Shown: positions 45,089 to 56,975, counted from the first letter of the stretch. The stretch: 64,000 nucleotides of DNA from Thinopyrum elongatum (GCA_011799875.1 CM022298.1:495483180-495547179); one strand, 5' to 3'. Made by a program: numbers and translations. The notes: generated from the sequence alone by a model not told the origin.

Positions 45089-47646
45089 ATGGTTGACATC
45101 GTAGACAGTGGGGAGGAGCACCCCGGTGTGAGTCCATCCTCGTCTACGGCCGAAGGGGGATCTTCGGTCTCTCGTGAGGAGTTCAATGTGGCTTTGGACA
45201 CATTGAAAACCTCCTTGACGGCCGAGGTTAAAGGCATGTTTAAGGAGTTTCTTGATGGTCTTAAAGTGTCCACCGAACCCTTGGAAGTGGTTGATCCCGC
45301 CAACAAGGTGACGGATGCTAACTCCAAAAAGGGGGAAGCTAGTAGTGAGCATGCTCCTATGCCTAGTGGTAGAAATGGAAGTGGCATCTTTGCCCATGTG
45401 GAACCACCTCTTACTTATGGTGGACCGGTTCCCTCCACTCATTTGAATCATGTTGGTCCTCCTCCTAAGTTTGTGAAAAATGAGGATTTTGCCTCTTGGG
45501 TCTACCGTTTTAAACGTCATTTAAATCATAGTTCTACTAATCTTTGGAGAATTATTGAGCAAGGTTTCTACCCGCATGACCCAAGCAACCTCACTCCAAG
45601 AGAAGCCGTGGATCATCAATTCAACGAGTCCGCCCTCTTCATTATCCAAGATGCAATCCCTCCCGAAGATATTGTGCACCTCCGACCCTTCACCGTGGCC
45701 AAGGAAGCATGGCAACATGTTGTTTCCATTTATAAGGGAAGCGCAAGCATTCAACGCTCCAACTATGAAGTGGTGCAAGATGAAGCCGATGAGTTTGCGA
45801 TGAATGAAGATGAAGAACCTCGTGAGCTCTACCGGAGATTAACTACTCTCGCGGTCTCACTCCGAGATCATGGGAGCAAGGATACGGATGACAATTGGAT
45901 CAAGCGCAAGTTTCTCAAGGCCATGATGCCCTACCATAAGGCCATGTCATCCGTCATCCGTCAAAGGCCGGACTTCCATACCTTGTCCTCAAGTGAAGTG
46001 TTGGATGAGTTTGTTGCTATGAGAATCTTGGACAAGACCGCCGACAATGCGGTGTTACGCTCTCAATGAATAAAGAAACCCAACCTCGCTTTGAAGGCCA
46101 AGGCGAGTGTGGAAGAAGAGGATGAAGAGGAAGAAGAGGAGAGTAACCCCGAAGACACAAAATATGCTTATCATGAGCACATGGCTCTCGCTTCAAGGCA
46201 ATTTTGGAGCAAGAAGATCTCAAGGCCCAACTTCAACAAGAACAACTCAAGTGGCGCTAAGGGCAAGCAACGTGTGAGGACATGCTACAATTTTGGCAAT
46301 GTGAGCCATTTTGTTGCGGAGTGCTCATATGAGAAGAGGGAAGACAATGGTGGCAAGCTCATCCGAAAAGACAAGGTCAAGTCTTTTCCCAACAAGAAAA
46401 ACTTCACCAAGAAGACTCCTCCCAAGGGGTTGGTGGCACAAGAAGAGTACAATGAGGATGATGACGATGATGAAGACGGTGAGACGGTTGCCATGGCCTC
46501 CGTTGCCATTGCGACAACTCCACGGGTGTCCCTCTTCGACTCACCCAATGAGAACATCACCGCCAAGTGCCTCATGGCTAAAGCCACCAACAAGGTAACC
46601 CCCAACATCAAAACTACCATCATTACTAATCCTTCCTTGACGGATTGCATTGATGAAAGTGAGGGGTCTAATGAGGAAGAAAATGAATTTGAGTCTTTTA
46701 TGAGTAAGCTCAAGGGTAAATCCAAGAAGCACTTTGTTGCTCTCTTGGAACAACTTGGTGAAGCCAATGACTTGATCGAGGCTCATGAAGAAACCATCTC
46801 TAAGATGGAAGGGCATAGTTGTGACTATGCCGATGAGATATCAGATCTCTCGAATGCTCTTGAGAAGAGCGTGATCATTGTTTGGCTCTTGAGGAGTCAC
46901 ACAACGATGATCATGCTAAATTAAAGAAAGATCTTGATCATGCTCTTGTTGTATCTCGTGTGCTCAATTCCGAGAAGGCTAAACTTGGGGTTGATCATGC
47001 TAGACTCAAGGAGGAGTTGGATATACTTGACAAGGCTCACAAGGCCTTGAAGAGTGCTCATGCTAACCTCAAAGAGTCTCATGATCAACTCCAAGTAAAG
47101 CTAACCAAAGAGAAAGCCACTTTTCCTCACATGGTTTTAATTGATAATGCAAATGCTACTAACCCGTGTTGTGAGCATGTGCATCTTGTGGAGGATAATG
47201 CCAAGTTGAAGGAGCAACTTGAGAAAGGCCTTGTGTCTTGCATACAAGGTGAGAAGAACCTCAACAACCTTTTGAGCAACCAAAAGGAAGTTGTGAGCAA
47301 GGAGGGAATTGGGTTTGCACCCAAGTCCAAGAATAAGAAGAAGAATGACAAGGCCAAACAACCTCCCCCTCTCAAGCAAACCTTTGTGAAGGAGGGAGAG
47401 GGTGCTTCTAAGGAGAAGAACAATGTGAAGGGTGGTGGTGTCAAGACGGGCAATGCCACCCCGTCCAACAAAGCCGGCGACTTTAACCCTTCTTATGTGC
47501 TATGCCATGCTAGTGATGGGCATGTTTATGCCAAATTTGTTGGTTCTCCTTATGAGTATATTGAATGGTCTATTTGGGTTCCTAAGACCCTTGTTACTAA
47601 CATCAAAGGACCCATTACAAAATGGGTACCTAAAACCAAGCATTGA
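45089..47646 (+). pseudogene. Copia gag polyprotein (one stop, one frameshift)
   Basis: The capsid protein of the particle. The frame opens at ATG 45089. It includes a capsid-like segment (NEDFASWVYRFKRHLNHSST, LWRIIEQGFYP), an acidic Glu run, and a CCHC knuckle region reading CYNFGNVSHFVAEC, in which the second Cys is Phe. Long Lys/Glu-rich helical sequence follows, ending WVPKTKH. A TGA at 46067-46069 interrupts the frame and is in a position where CGA would read through. A single missing base near 46870 shifts the frame, which then continues in register to 47646. The extended coiled-coil part makes it longer than typical Copia gag, as in SIRE-type elements. Confidence 0.85.
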
Positions 47647-47656
47647 TCTCTTGTAG

Positions 47657-50600
47657 GTGTTTGCTTCCGGTGGGGGATCATGGTTGCTCGATAGTGGAGC
47701 CATAAATCATATGACCGAAAGCAAGGACTTGGTGGTGGACGTGCACAAGATTTCATCTATGCCCACCAATGTCGAGTGGGGTGATGCCGCGTCTTCTAAG
47801 GTATTGGGTCTTGGCAAGGTTGTCATTTCTCATGATCTCATGATCGAGAAAGTCATGCTTGTTGAGTCCCTTGCATACAATTTACTTTCTGTTCGTCAAC
47901 TTGCACTCATGGGCTTTGCCACTTTCTTTGATATTGATACCGTGGCCCTCTTGTGGAGCAAAACTCTTAAAGTAGCCTTTGTTGGGCATGTCGAGAACGG
48001 TCTTTATGTGATTAACTTTTCGGAGCGACCCACTAAGACCGCGACATGCCTAATGGCTAAAGTTGACGTGGGTTGGCTTTGGCATCGCCGTTTAGCCCAT
48101 GTCAATATGAGATCTTTGCAAAGTCTTCTCAAGGGGGACCATGTCCGTGGACTAACAAATGTTAGTTTTGCCAAAGATCGTGCTTGCAGTGCTTGTATCG
48201 AAGGAAAGTTACATGAGAAAGCTCACCCTCCCACGACTATCATCTACTCGAAGAGGCCCTTGGAGCTCCTTCACTTGGATCTCTTTGGACCTCCATCCTT
48301 CGATAGTCTTGGGGGTAGGAAGTATTGCTTGGTGATTGTGGATGATTATTCAAGATACACTTGGGTATTTTTCTTCAAGAGGAAGAGTGAGACCCAACAA
48401 ACCGTCATCGACTTTGCAAATGAAGCTCAACGCCAACACAATGCAAAGATCTTGACGATAAGAAGTGACAACGGCACCGAGTTCAAGAACTACACCTTGC
48501 ATGAGTTTCTTAGTGATGAGGGGATCAAGCATCAATATTCCACACCTTACACCCCTCAACAAAATGGTGTAGGTGAGAGGAAGAACCGGACGTTGATGGA
48601 TGCGGCAAGAACCATGATGGCGGAGTTCAAGTCTCCGTACAACTTTTGGGCCGAAGCCATCAACACCGCTTGTCATGCATCCAATCGGCTCTATCTCCGC
48701 AAAGGCTTGAACAAGACTCCATATGAGATTCTCACCGGTAACAAGCCTAACCTCAAGTACTTCCGGGTATTCGGGTGTAAGTGTTTCATTCTCAAGAAAG
48801 GTGTTCGTTTGTCTAAATTTGAGGCTAGAGCTCATGAGGGCATATTTGTTGGTTATGCTACAAACTCTCATGCTTACCGTGTCCTCAATAAGTACACGGG
48901 ACTTATTGAGGAGACGTGTAACGTAGAGTTTGATGAGAATAACGGCTCCCAAGTGGAGCAAAGTGGTACTTGTGATATAGGTGATGAAATTCCTCCCCAA
49001 GCCATAAGAAGAATGGGTGTTGGTCATATCCTACCCATTGAGGAACCCCTTGTGGCCGAAGGAGAAGGACAATGTTCCACTCAAGTGGAACCATCACCAA
49101 TCCAAGACCCACATGCTTCCGAAGAACAAAGTGAAGGCCCTCAACCAAATGAACTAGATCAAGGGCAAGATCAACCTCAAGATGGTGATGAACCACCATG
49201 TGATGCCCAAGGTCAAGTTCTCTCCACCGAGCAAGTTCAAGATCAAGAGCAAGCTCAAGATCAAGAACAAGCTCTTGACGACGCTCAAGATGATCAAGTT
49301 ACCGCTCCTCAACTCTCTCTTGAGGAGGAATTGGAGCGTCGTGCCGCCAAGATTGCCTCCAAGCTCACTACCAAAGATCATCTCATGAAGAATGTGCTTG
49401 GAAGCTTAAGAAAGGGGGTAAGCACTCGTAGACAATTAGCAAACTATTGTGAACATCACGCGTTTGTCTCTTGTGTTGAGCCCCAAAAGGTCTATGAGGC
49501 GCTCGAGGATCCGGATTGGCTCAATGCCATGCATGAAGAACTCAACAACTTCGATCATAACAAGGTGTGGAGATTGGTGCCAAGGCCATCGGGGAACCAT
49601 AATGTCATTGGAACCAAGTGGATATTCAAGAACAAGCAAGATGCTCATGGAATTATCGTTCGCAACAAGGCTCGTTTGGTAGCACAAGGCTACTCCCAAG
49701 TCGAGGGTATCGACTACGGTGAAACCTTTGCTCCCATTGCTCGCCTTGAATCTATTCGTTTGTTGATTGCTTATGCTTCTCATCATAACTTCAAGTTGCA
49801 ACAAATGGATGTGAAGAGTGCTTTTCTTAATGGTCCTATTAATGAGTTGGTGTATGTCAAACAACCCCCGGGGTTCGAGGATCCCTATTTCCTCGATCAT
49901 GTGTACCAACTTGATAAGGCACTCTATGGCCTTAAACAAGCCCCACGTGCGTGGTATGAGCACCTTACCGAGTTGTTGCAAGATCATGGGTTTGAAATTG
50001 GGAAAATCGACCCCACTCTTTTTACTAAGAAGGTCAAAGGGGAGTTGTTTGTATGCCAACTATATGTTGATGATATTATCTTTGGTTCCCCTAACAAAGC
50101 TTTCAATGATGAATTTGCCGCTCTCATGACCTCGAAGTTTAAGATGTCCATGATGGGGGAGTTGAAATTCTTTCTCGGGTTCGAAATCATGCAAAGAAGG
50201 GAAGGGACATTCATCAACCAAGCCAAATACACTCAAGACATGCTCAAGAGATTCAAGCTAAATGATGTCAAGCCGGCTTCCACTCCAATGCCTGTAAAAT
50301 GCCAACTCGACATAGATCACAATGGTAAAGCGGTGGATCAAAAGGTATATCGCTCCATGATTGGTTCCTTACTTTACCTTTGTGCATCTAGACCGGATAT
50401 CATGTTGAGTGTGGGAATTTGTGCACGGTTTCAAGCTGCACCTAAGGAAAGCCACTTTATGGCGGTCAAGTGAATCTTTCGATATTTGGCTCATACCCCA
50501 AACTTTGGCTTATGGTACCCAAGAGGAGCAAACTTCAACCTTGTGGGCTTTTCAGACTCGGATTGGGCAAGGGACAAAGTGGATAGGAAGTCAACCTCCG

Positions 50601-51016
50601 GAGGGTGCCAATTTCTTGGTCGCTCTTTTGTGAGTTGGTCTTCCAAGAAGCAAAGTTGTGTGTCTCTCTCGTCCACCGAAGCGGAGTATGTGGCCGCCGG
50701 TAGTTGTTGTGCTCAACTTCTTTGGATGAGGCAAACTTTAAAGGATTACGGTGTCATTTATGACAAAGTGCCTCTTTGGTGTGACAATGAAAGTGCCATC
50801 AAGATCTCTCTCAACCCGGTGCAACACTTCAAGATGAAGCATATTGAGATTCGGTATCACTTTATCCAGGATCATATTAGGCGAGGGGAGATCGAGCTCA
50901 ACTATGTCAACACTCATGATAACCTTGCAGATATCTTCACAAAGCCTTTGGATGAATCAAGATTTCACGAGTTAAGGCATGAGCTAAATATCATTGATTC
51001 AAGCAATGTGGCTTGA
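47657..51016 (+). pseudogene. Copia pol: protease, integrase, reverse transcriptase, RNase H (one stop)
   Basis: The enzyme polyprotein. Residues 8-16 hold the aspartic protease site WLLDSGAIN. The integrase zinc region is WHRRLAHVN...ACSACIEGK. The integrase core has LLHLDLFGP, then IRSDNGTEF (Asp at residue 271), then [11 protein letters not shown], the DDE set. Reverse transcriptase starts near [12 protein letters not shown] and has YVDDIIFGS at residues 803-811. RNase H includes STEAEYVAA and ends with ADIFTKPL. A TGA at 50471-50473, in VK*IFRYL, lies where CGA (Arg) would fit, and the frame is otherwise open to 51016. The gag-pol junction is in a different frame, with a stop between. I cannot tell whether this is a natural expression device or damage. 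Confidence 0.92.
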
Positions 51017-51073
51017 ACCCTTGCACACCCCACCATACTCATCTTGATGTCTTGTTTAGGTGTAGGCATGGAC

Positions 51074-51085
51074 ATAGGGGGAGTG
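51074..51085 (+). other. Internal polypurine tract-like site after pol
   Basis: ATAGGGGGAGTG follows the pol stop. The same GGGGGAG core recurs at about 53872, 54163, 54230 and at the true tract before the right LTR. Confidence 0.5.
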
Positions 51086-51439
51086 TTGTTCTCTCAATGA
51101 ACTCTCCCTCCCCCCTTTATGCATAAATTGATCAAATCTTTCACTTTAGCCATTTTTGATGGTACTTGTGATTCAAAGACGAGTTTTGGTCATGGGCCCA
51201 AGGATAATTCTTCGCGGTGCCATACCAATTGACTCAAACATAGGTGGCTCCGGCCACCGCCCTCTCTTTGGGGAGGTTGTGTTTCGTGTTTGGTTGGTCC
51301 TTATTGTCGTTTGCCTTCCCTTGAGTTGCGTTTGTAGTTGAGTTGCCTCATATGTGTGCTCTTCCGCATGTCTGGTTGCTTGAAGGTTGCATTGCATAGG
51401 CCGTGTATTTCTGTTTTTATTGGAATCTTGCACTTTCTT

Positions 51440-52300
51440 GGGTTTACGGTACTACCGTGCTGAGCCACGGTATTACCGCAGGAGATGGGTTGCCCTGTGC
51501 GTGCACAGCTGCATCCCGGCACGGTACTACCGCTTCCATCGTGGCAGTAATTTTTTACTGCCGTTGGAAGAGCGGTACTACCGCCCTTTGTGCGGTAGTT
51601 CCGCCTGGGCGGTACTACCGCGATGACCGCGGTACTACCGCGCCGTCGCGAGCGGGTAGGGGTCAAGAGCGGGCAGGGGGAGTTCCAACTCCCCCATACC
51701 TATTCAACTCCTTTTCCCCACCTCGTCTCTCTCTCTCTCTCCTGCCAAGAATGGCGCCGGAGGACCTCGCCGGATCTCCGTCTCCGGCCGCTCTCCTCGC
51801 ATTCCGACCGGTGGGATTGATCCCCACCTCGCCCTCTTGCCATGGAACAAGGTTTCTCCCCAAATCCCTCTCCTTTTGCCTCGTAGTTTCGCGTTTAGGT
51901 TTTGGGGAGATGCATGTTGTTCTTGAGATTTTTGGCCAAGTCTTTGCAAGAGGAGGATGTAGGAGAGTAGTAGTGTTGTAGAGATGCTATTTGGTATGTT
52001 GCCTCACGGTATTTTTGATCGACCGTAGTACCGATCCAAAGTTGCGGATGTGCTCAGATCCGTTCTGTGCTTCTTTGTATCCGTGCGGTACTACCGCGCA
52101 TTCTGTGCGGTACTACCGCTCTGGCTCGTGCGGTACTACCGTTCCTCTGGAGCGGTACTACCGCTCGTAGCACGGAAGTAAAATTTTACTTCTGCTCTAT
52201 GCGCGGTACTACCGTGCCATCCCGGCGCAGTACTACCACGGCTAGAGCGGATGTAAACATTTATTCCCGCTTAGTGGTGAGGTACTACCGATGCCATCTA
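51440..52300. repeat. Internal array of GCGGTACTACCGC near-palindromes
   Basis: Copies lie at about 51449-51640 and 52080-52290, reading GCGGTACTACCGC, that is, the reverse complement of the LTR copies (GCGGTAGTACCGC). Intervening sequence includes GAAGTAAAATTTTACTTC and related palindromes, echoing GGATGTAATTTTTTAC in the LTR. The array surrounds the first exon of the 3' gene. Confidence 0.85.
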
Positions 52301-53802
52301 AACTACCTTGGTGCGACTACCCAATCTTATTTCTACGTGTTTCGTCTGTGTTGGCTTTGGTCTTTGCATTGATCCTTCTCGTATTCTCGTGTTTTTTTTT
52401 GTTGTGTGTCACAGGTGGTGGCTCCGATGTCCGTCGCTCGAATCCTAGCCGCAACACGAGCTCTAAGCGGCTTCGCAATCAAGAAGCACCGGAGGGCTCC
52501 AATGCCCAACATCGCACTGTCAAGAAGACCGCTAACAGGTTCAAGGAGCCAAGTCTTGGCATGGATGAGATGCCTCTATCTGAGTTCATTATTCGAAGGA
52601 GGATCAATCCCTATGTGAACCCTCGTGAAACTTTCAAAGGGCATGAGTTGTTCTGGACCAAGCAGCAGAATCTCATTTACATCGATGTCATCAAGTCAAA
52701 GCACAACATATATGTTCCTATGCAGTGGATTGATATGACTCATCTGAGGAAGGACCGGGCATACTTTGGTGAGGCCTTGGACTTGGTGGAGCAGTTTGGC
52801 ATTGAAGACTTCATCTCTTTCCACATGGACTTTGACCAGGAGCTCTTGGCACAGTTCTTTGCTTCCGTCCACTTCCACACGGATGGGGAGCGGACTATGA
52901 CTTGGATGACTAATGGGAGGAGGATGTCTGCCACTTGGAAGGAATTCATGGAGATGCTGCATGTCCGTGATGAGGGGCTCGATGTGCCCGTTGGTGTCCA
53001 TCCACACGCCAATCCTGAGTCTGCCAACAAGAACAAGCTTCAACCGTTCCTTGTGGAGAAGAAGTTGGCAAATGGCTGGCAGTCATGGGTGCTCAATCCC
53101 TTCCTGGACGTCATGCATCGGACCTTCCGCAACATGCTCTTTCCGCGCATCGGCGACAAGGATAAGGTGCATGCTTATCTCGTGGATATGATGCTTCTTT
53201 GTGAGGAGGCGCGCCGTCAAATTACCCAGCCACTGGGCATCTCTCATATCATGTGGATTGAGCTTCGGTTTGCGGTCTACAATCGCAAGGTGCCCATCTA
53301 TGGCCCATATTTGCACCTCTTGATCTCGAAGACATGGGAGAAGCTCTTTTCGACTGAAGACTTCTCTGCTCCCAACTGGGTTCGCCATGAGCCTATCAAG
53401 CTGCGCCAGAAGAACAAGTGGGCCAATACCACAACCAGGGGTGAGGCCGAGGCTGCATGGATGGATATAGATGAGGACGAGTTTGAGGAGGAGGCTGAGG
53501 ACAGTTCTGCGGGGTATGCTCCTCCATCTTCTGAGCCCTCTTGGGCTAAGAGGCTGAAGGCAAAGATGAAGGCTCTGTTCTGCATGCAGGCCAAGGGGCA
53601 GTACAAGACACATGTTGCTCAGAAGGAGGCTCGCCAGCGCGACAAGAGGATCTTGAGGACATTCGGCGAGCACGTGTCGAACGGTTCAGAGACGAACATC
53701 ACTCCTGAGGCTGACTGGATAGCGAAGCAAGGCTATCAGTGGACCGAGTTAGAGGAGGAGCCCATTCCCGCTGCCGAGTCTGATGAGGAGCATGTTGAGT
53801 GA
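51751..53802 (+). CDS. Extra 3' gene of the Copia element, plant-transposon-protein-like
   Basis: A third gene after pol. The main block (to 53802) includes SLGMDEMPLSEFIIRRRIN, KGHELFWTKQQNLIYIDV, MSATWKEFMEMLHV and LNPFLDVMHRTFRNMLFP, and ends in an acidic tail. It resembles the putative plant transposon protein domain found in many retroelement-linked ORFs. A T-rich run ending in CACAG at about 52411 looks like a 3' splice site. A likely first exon starts at ATG 51751 (MAPEDLAGSPSPAAL) and ends near the AAG|GTTTCT at 51850. The Leu/Val/Phe-rich stretch translated just before the acceptor would then be intron, not a membrane anchor. The block is open from 52412 to the stop. Role unknown; SIRE-lineage elements often have an extra gene here, sometimes called env-like. 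Confidence 0.65.
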
Positions 53803-54322
53803 TCTCTGCAGAGGATGCTACCACCTGTGTCGTAGGTGTCCTCTCTGCCTGTTTGGTGTCTCGATGCCAAAGGGGGAGAGAGTGTAGGATTTGCTTTCGT
53901 GTTCGTGTCTCTGTGCCTTCGTTTCGTTGGTCTTCCGTTTGTGTTGCTTTGGTTTGTTGGTTTGCGCTTGTGGTTGTGTGTCCCGGAGACTTTCATATGG
54001 TGTAAAACATATGCACTCAAGCTTATCTTATTGTCTTTTATGCTTAGTAGTCCGTGAGCATTTGCTATCATGTGCCCTTTACTTTATGCTCATATGCATT
54101 GCCTTGCCTCCATGCTTAGTGTTATTTATATTGTTGCAAGGAATGCCTTGTCTATAAAATAAAGGGGGAGTGTTGATCCTAGTATGTGTGCCGTGCAGTC
54201 CAAAGCACTTAAATAGAGTGCACACATATAGGGGGAGCCTGTCTATATTTTGGAGATGGTGGGTTTGCTTATGTTATTTTTAGTATCCTTATGTGCAAAT
54301 CCCGTGTTGTCATCAATCCACC
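53803..54322. other. 3' untranslated region with repeated polypurine sites
   Basis: T/G-rich non-coding sequence with AGGGGGAGAG (53871), AAAGGGGGAGTG (54161) and TAGGGGGAGCC (54229). No gene. Confidence 0.6.
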
Positions 54323-54335
54323 AAAAAGGGGGAGA
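54323..54335 (+). promoter_or_regulatory. Polypurine tract
   Basis: AAAAAGGGGGAGA ends two bases before the right LTR at 54337. This is the standard plus-strand priming site of LTR retrotransposons. Confidence 0.9.
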
Positions 54336-54336
54336 T

Positions 54337-55985
54337 TGTAAGGGCATATTTCACCCTATGTGGTTTTGGTGATTGATGACAATGCTTTTGCGGACTAATC
54401 GTGTGCATTGAGCATTTCAGATATCTCATGTTTAGGCACAAGACGATTCGATGCCCCTCGGAGCCTAGTAAAGACGGCGGTTCTCTTCGTTTCTTTTCGG
54501 TGGATTTGAGTCGTAGGAAAGCCGTACTATTAAGAGGGGGTCCGCTTCGGAAAGGTTAGGGTGGAATCAACACGTACACGTCTATTCCTTTGCACCACCC
54601 TTCCATTATTCCTTTGGAGCACCAACCGGTTATCCGTGTCTTTGCAAAATAAAGGACTCCAAGTGGTATTGTGCTGTGGCATGCGGTAGTACTGCTCTAC
54701 GGAGCAGTAGTACCGCAAATGTTCACGGTAGTACCGGACAGGGACGCGGTAGTACCGCAAAGTCTTGCGGTAGTACCGCTCCTCGGACGCGGTAGTACCG
54801 TGACGTCTGGCCCAGCTCAGCTACTCACGCGGAAGTAGGGGCGGATGTAATTTTTTACAGCCGCGCCCTGTGCGGTAGTACCGCTCCCTGGATGCGGTAG
54901 TACCGTGTCGGATTTTTGCACAGATCAAAACTCAGCGGAAGTAGCCACGGATGTAATTTTATTCGTCTGTGCCTTCCCAGCCTAGTTGAACCCTGCCTTG
55001 CGGTAGTACCGTAAGGGCGCGCGGTAGTACCGCTCCGGCGGCTCTACCGCTCGCTGCGTCAACGCAACAGGGCTTCGTCTGGCCTCTGCCGTGGGTGCGG
55101 TAGTACCACATAGACTGGCTGTAGTACCGCAAGGGCGCGCGGTAGTACCGCATGTCTGGTGCGGTAGTACCGCATGTCTGGTGCGGTAGTACCGCACGTC
55201 GCGGGCTGTTTTAGTGGATAACGGTTGGATTTGTCTTCTGACTATTTAAGGGGAGTCTTCTTCTCCGAGTCCACTACCTCTACTCCCCTAAGCTCCATTG
55301 TTGCTCCAAGCTCCATTTTCGCCCGATCTCTCTCCCTAGCCAATCAAACTTGTTGATTTTCTAGGGATTGGTTGAGAAGGCCCCGATCTACACTTCCACC
55401 AAGAGAAATTTGATTCCCCCCACTAATCCCTTGCGGATCTTGTTACTCTTGGGTGTTTGAGCACCCTAGACGGTTGGGGTCACCTCGGAGCCATATTCCA
55501 TTGTGGTGAAGCTCCGTGGTTTCGTTGGGAGCCTCCAATTCGGTTGTGGAGAGAGCCCCAACCTTGTTTGTAAAGGTTCAGTCGCCGCCTTCAAGGGCAC
55601 CAATAGTGGATTCACGGCATCTTGCATTGTGTGAGGGCGTGAGGAGAATACGGTGGCCCTACTGGCTTCTTGGGGAGCATTGTGCCTCCACACCGCTCCA
55701 ACGGAGACGTACTTCCTCTCAAAGGGAAGGAACTTCGGTAACACATCCTCATCTTCACTGGCTCCACTTTTGGTTATCTCTTACCTTTACTTGTGCAAGC
55801 TTCTTTGTGTGTTGTATTCCTTGCTTGCTTGTATGCTTGTTGTTGTTGCATCATATAGGTTGCTCACCTAGTTGCATTTCTAGACAACCTACTTTGATGC
55901 AAAGTTTAATTTGGTAAAGAAAAGCTAAAAATTGTTAGTTGCCTATTCACCCCCCCCCCTCTAGTCAACTATTTTGATACTTTCA
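54337..55985 (+). repeat. Right LTR of the Copia element (1649 bp)
   Basis: Matches the left LTR throughout. It is longer by one 22-bp and one 21-bp GCGGTAGTACCGC unit (near 54750 and 55165). It ends GATACTTTCA and is followed by the CTTTA duplication. TATTTAA lies at 55243-55249. Confidence 0.93.
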
Positions 55986-56975
55986 CTTTATTACAAACCT
56001 CTTACAAACCGGAGCCTATCGCAAGAACCCTCGTGGTTTCGATAGGGAAACGTGTCCCCTTGTGGGTGAAACGATAATCGCTCCCCCTTCTAGCCTTGTA
56101 TTTTCTTCTACACGCAACACGGAACAACAGGAGATTCGCGCTGAACTTTGGAATTATTCAGGGTTCGTTAGACCTTTTTTATTCATTAATTGAGTTTTCT
56201 GGGCATTTAATGTCCATAATTCAAATCCGACCTACAAATACATGCTCCAGTGCACCAAAATGGCTAGAAAATACGTACATGTGTCCTTGGGGTGCATGTT
56301 TAGGTCCCATGGAATGAATGGGAATGAATTCAACCGTCTCGGCGTCCTGGCTTGGCCACAAACATTGCGAATCTCGGTTTTTAAATCTCTGTAAATCCAA
56401 AACTCACGAGGAAATCATGAAACTTGGCATGGTGTCACTACATGGCACATATATGTCGTGGTAAAATAATTGTCCAATTTGGGCCAAGCTATATTACAAG
56501 CCTCTTACAAACCGAAGCTTCTCGCAACCCTCGTGGTTCCAGTAGGGAAACATGCCCCTCTTGTGGGCGAAACGATGATCGCTGCCTCTTCTCGCCTTGA
56601 ACTTCGTTTTCTACAGGCAATATAGAATAACAGGAGTGTCGTGCTGAAATTTGAAACTGTTCAGGGTTTGTTTGGCCATTGTATATATTAGTTAAGTTTT
56701 CTAGGCATTTAATGTAGTCCATAATTCAAATTTGAACTACAAGCACATGCTCCAGTGAAGCAAAATGGGTGGGAAATCGTACATGTGTCATTGGGTGCAT
56801 GTTTAGGTCTCATTTAAGGAATGGGAATGAATTACAAACTTCTCGTCGTCCTGAAACATTGAGAATCTCAGTTTTTAAATCCCAGTAAATCAAAAACTCA
56901 CACAAAAAACAAGAAACTTGGCATGGTTTCATGACATGGCACATATATGTCGTGGTAAAAAAAATCGTCCAGTTT

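Larger units (their letters stand above)
43432..55985 (+). mobile_element. Copia LTR retrotransposon (Maximus/SIRE-like), 12.55 kb
   Basis: Two long LTRs with TG...CA ends flank gag, pol and an extra 3' gene. CTTTA is duplicated at 43427-43431 and 55986-55990. Domain order in pol (protease, integrase, reverse transcriptase, RNase H) is Copia type. Long LTRs and an additional gene after pol fit the SIRE/Maximus lineage of Triticeae. A hand alignment gave about 34 base differences over about 1606 aligned positions (about 2%), plus two extra units of 21-22 bp in the right LTR. The coding region has two stops and one frameshift, so this copy is not autonomous. Confidence 0.93.
42803..56975. repeat. 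About 500-bp tandem repeat, 3.2 units, split by the Copia element
   Basis: GAATCTCGGTTTTTAAATC starts at 42803, 43307, 56369 and 56863. The second unit is interrupted at 43431 by the Copia insertion. Removing the element and one CTTTA gives a unit length of 503, against 504 for the first and 494 for the third. Units share AACTTGGCATGGTGTCA, TCTTACAAACCGGAGC and GGGAAACGTGTCCCC. Non-coding. Confidence 0.88.

Noticed and set aside
48350..49027. 225-codon minus-strand frame inside pol
   Set aside because: Antisense shadow of the integrase region; no domain.
49436..50059. 207-codon minus-strand frame inside pol
   Set aside because: Antisense shadow of the reverse transcriptase region.
52312..52411. 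Membrane anchor of an envelope-like protein
   Set aside because: The hydrophobic run coincides with a T-rich tract ending in a likely 3' splice site, so it is probably intron.
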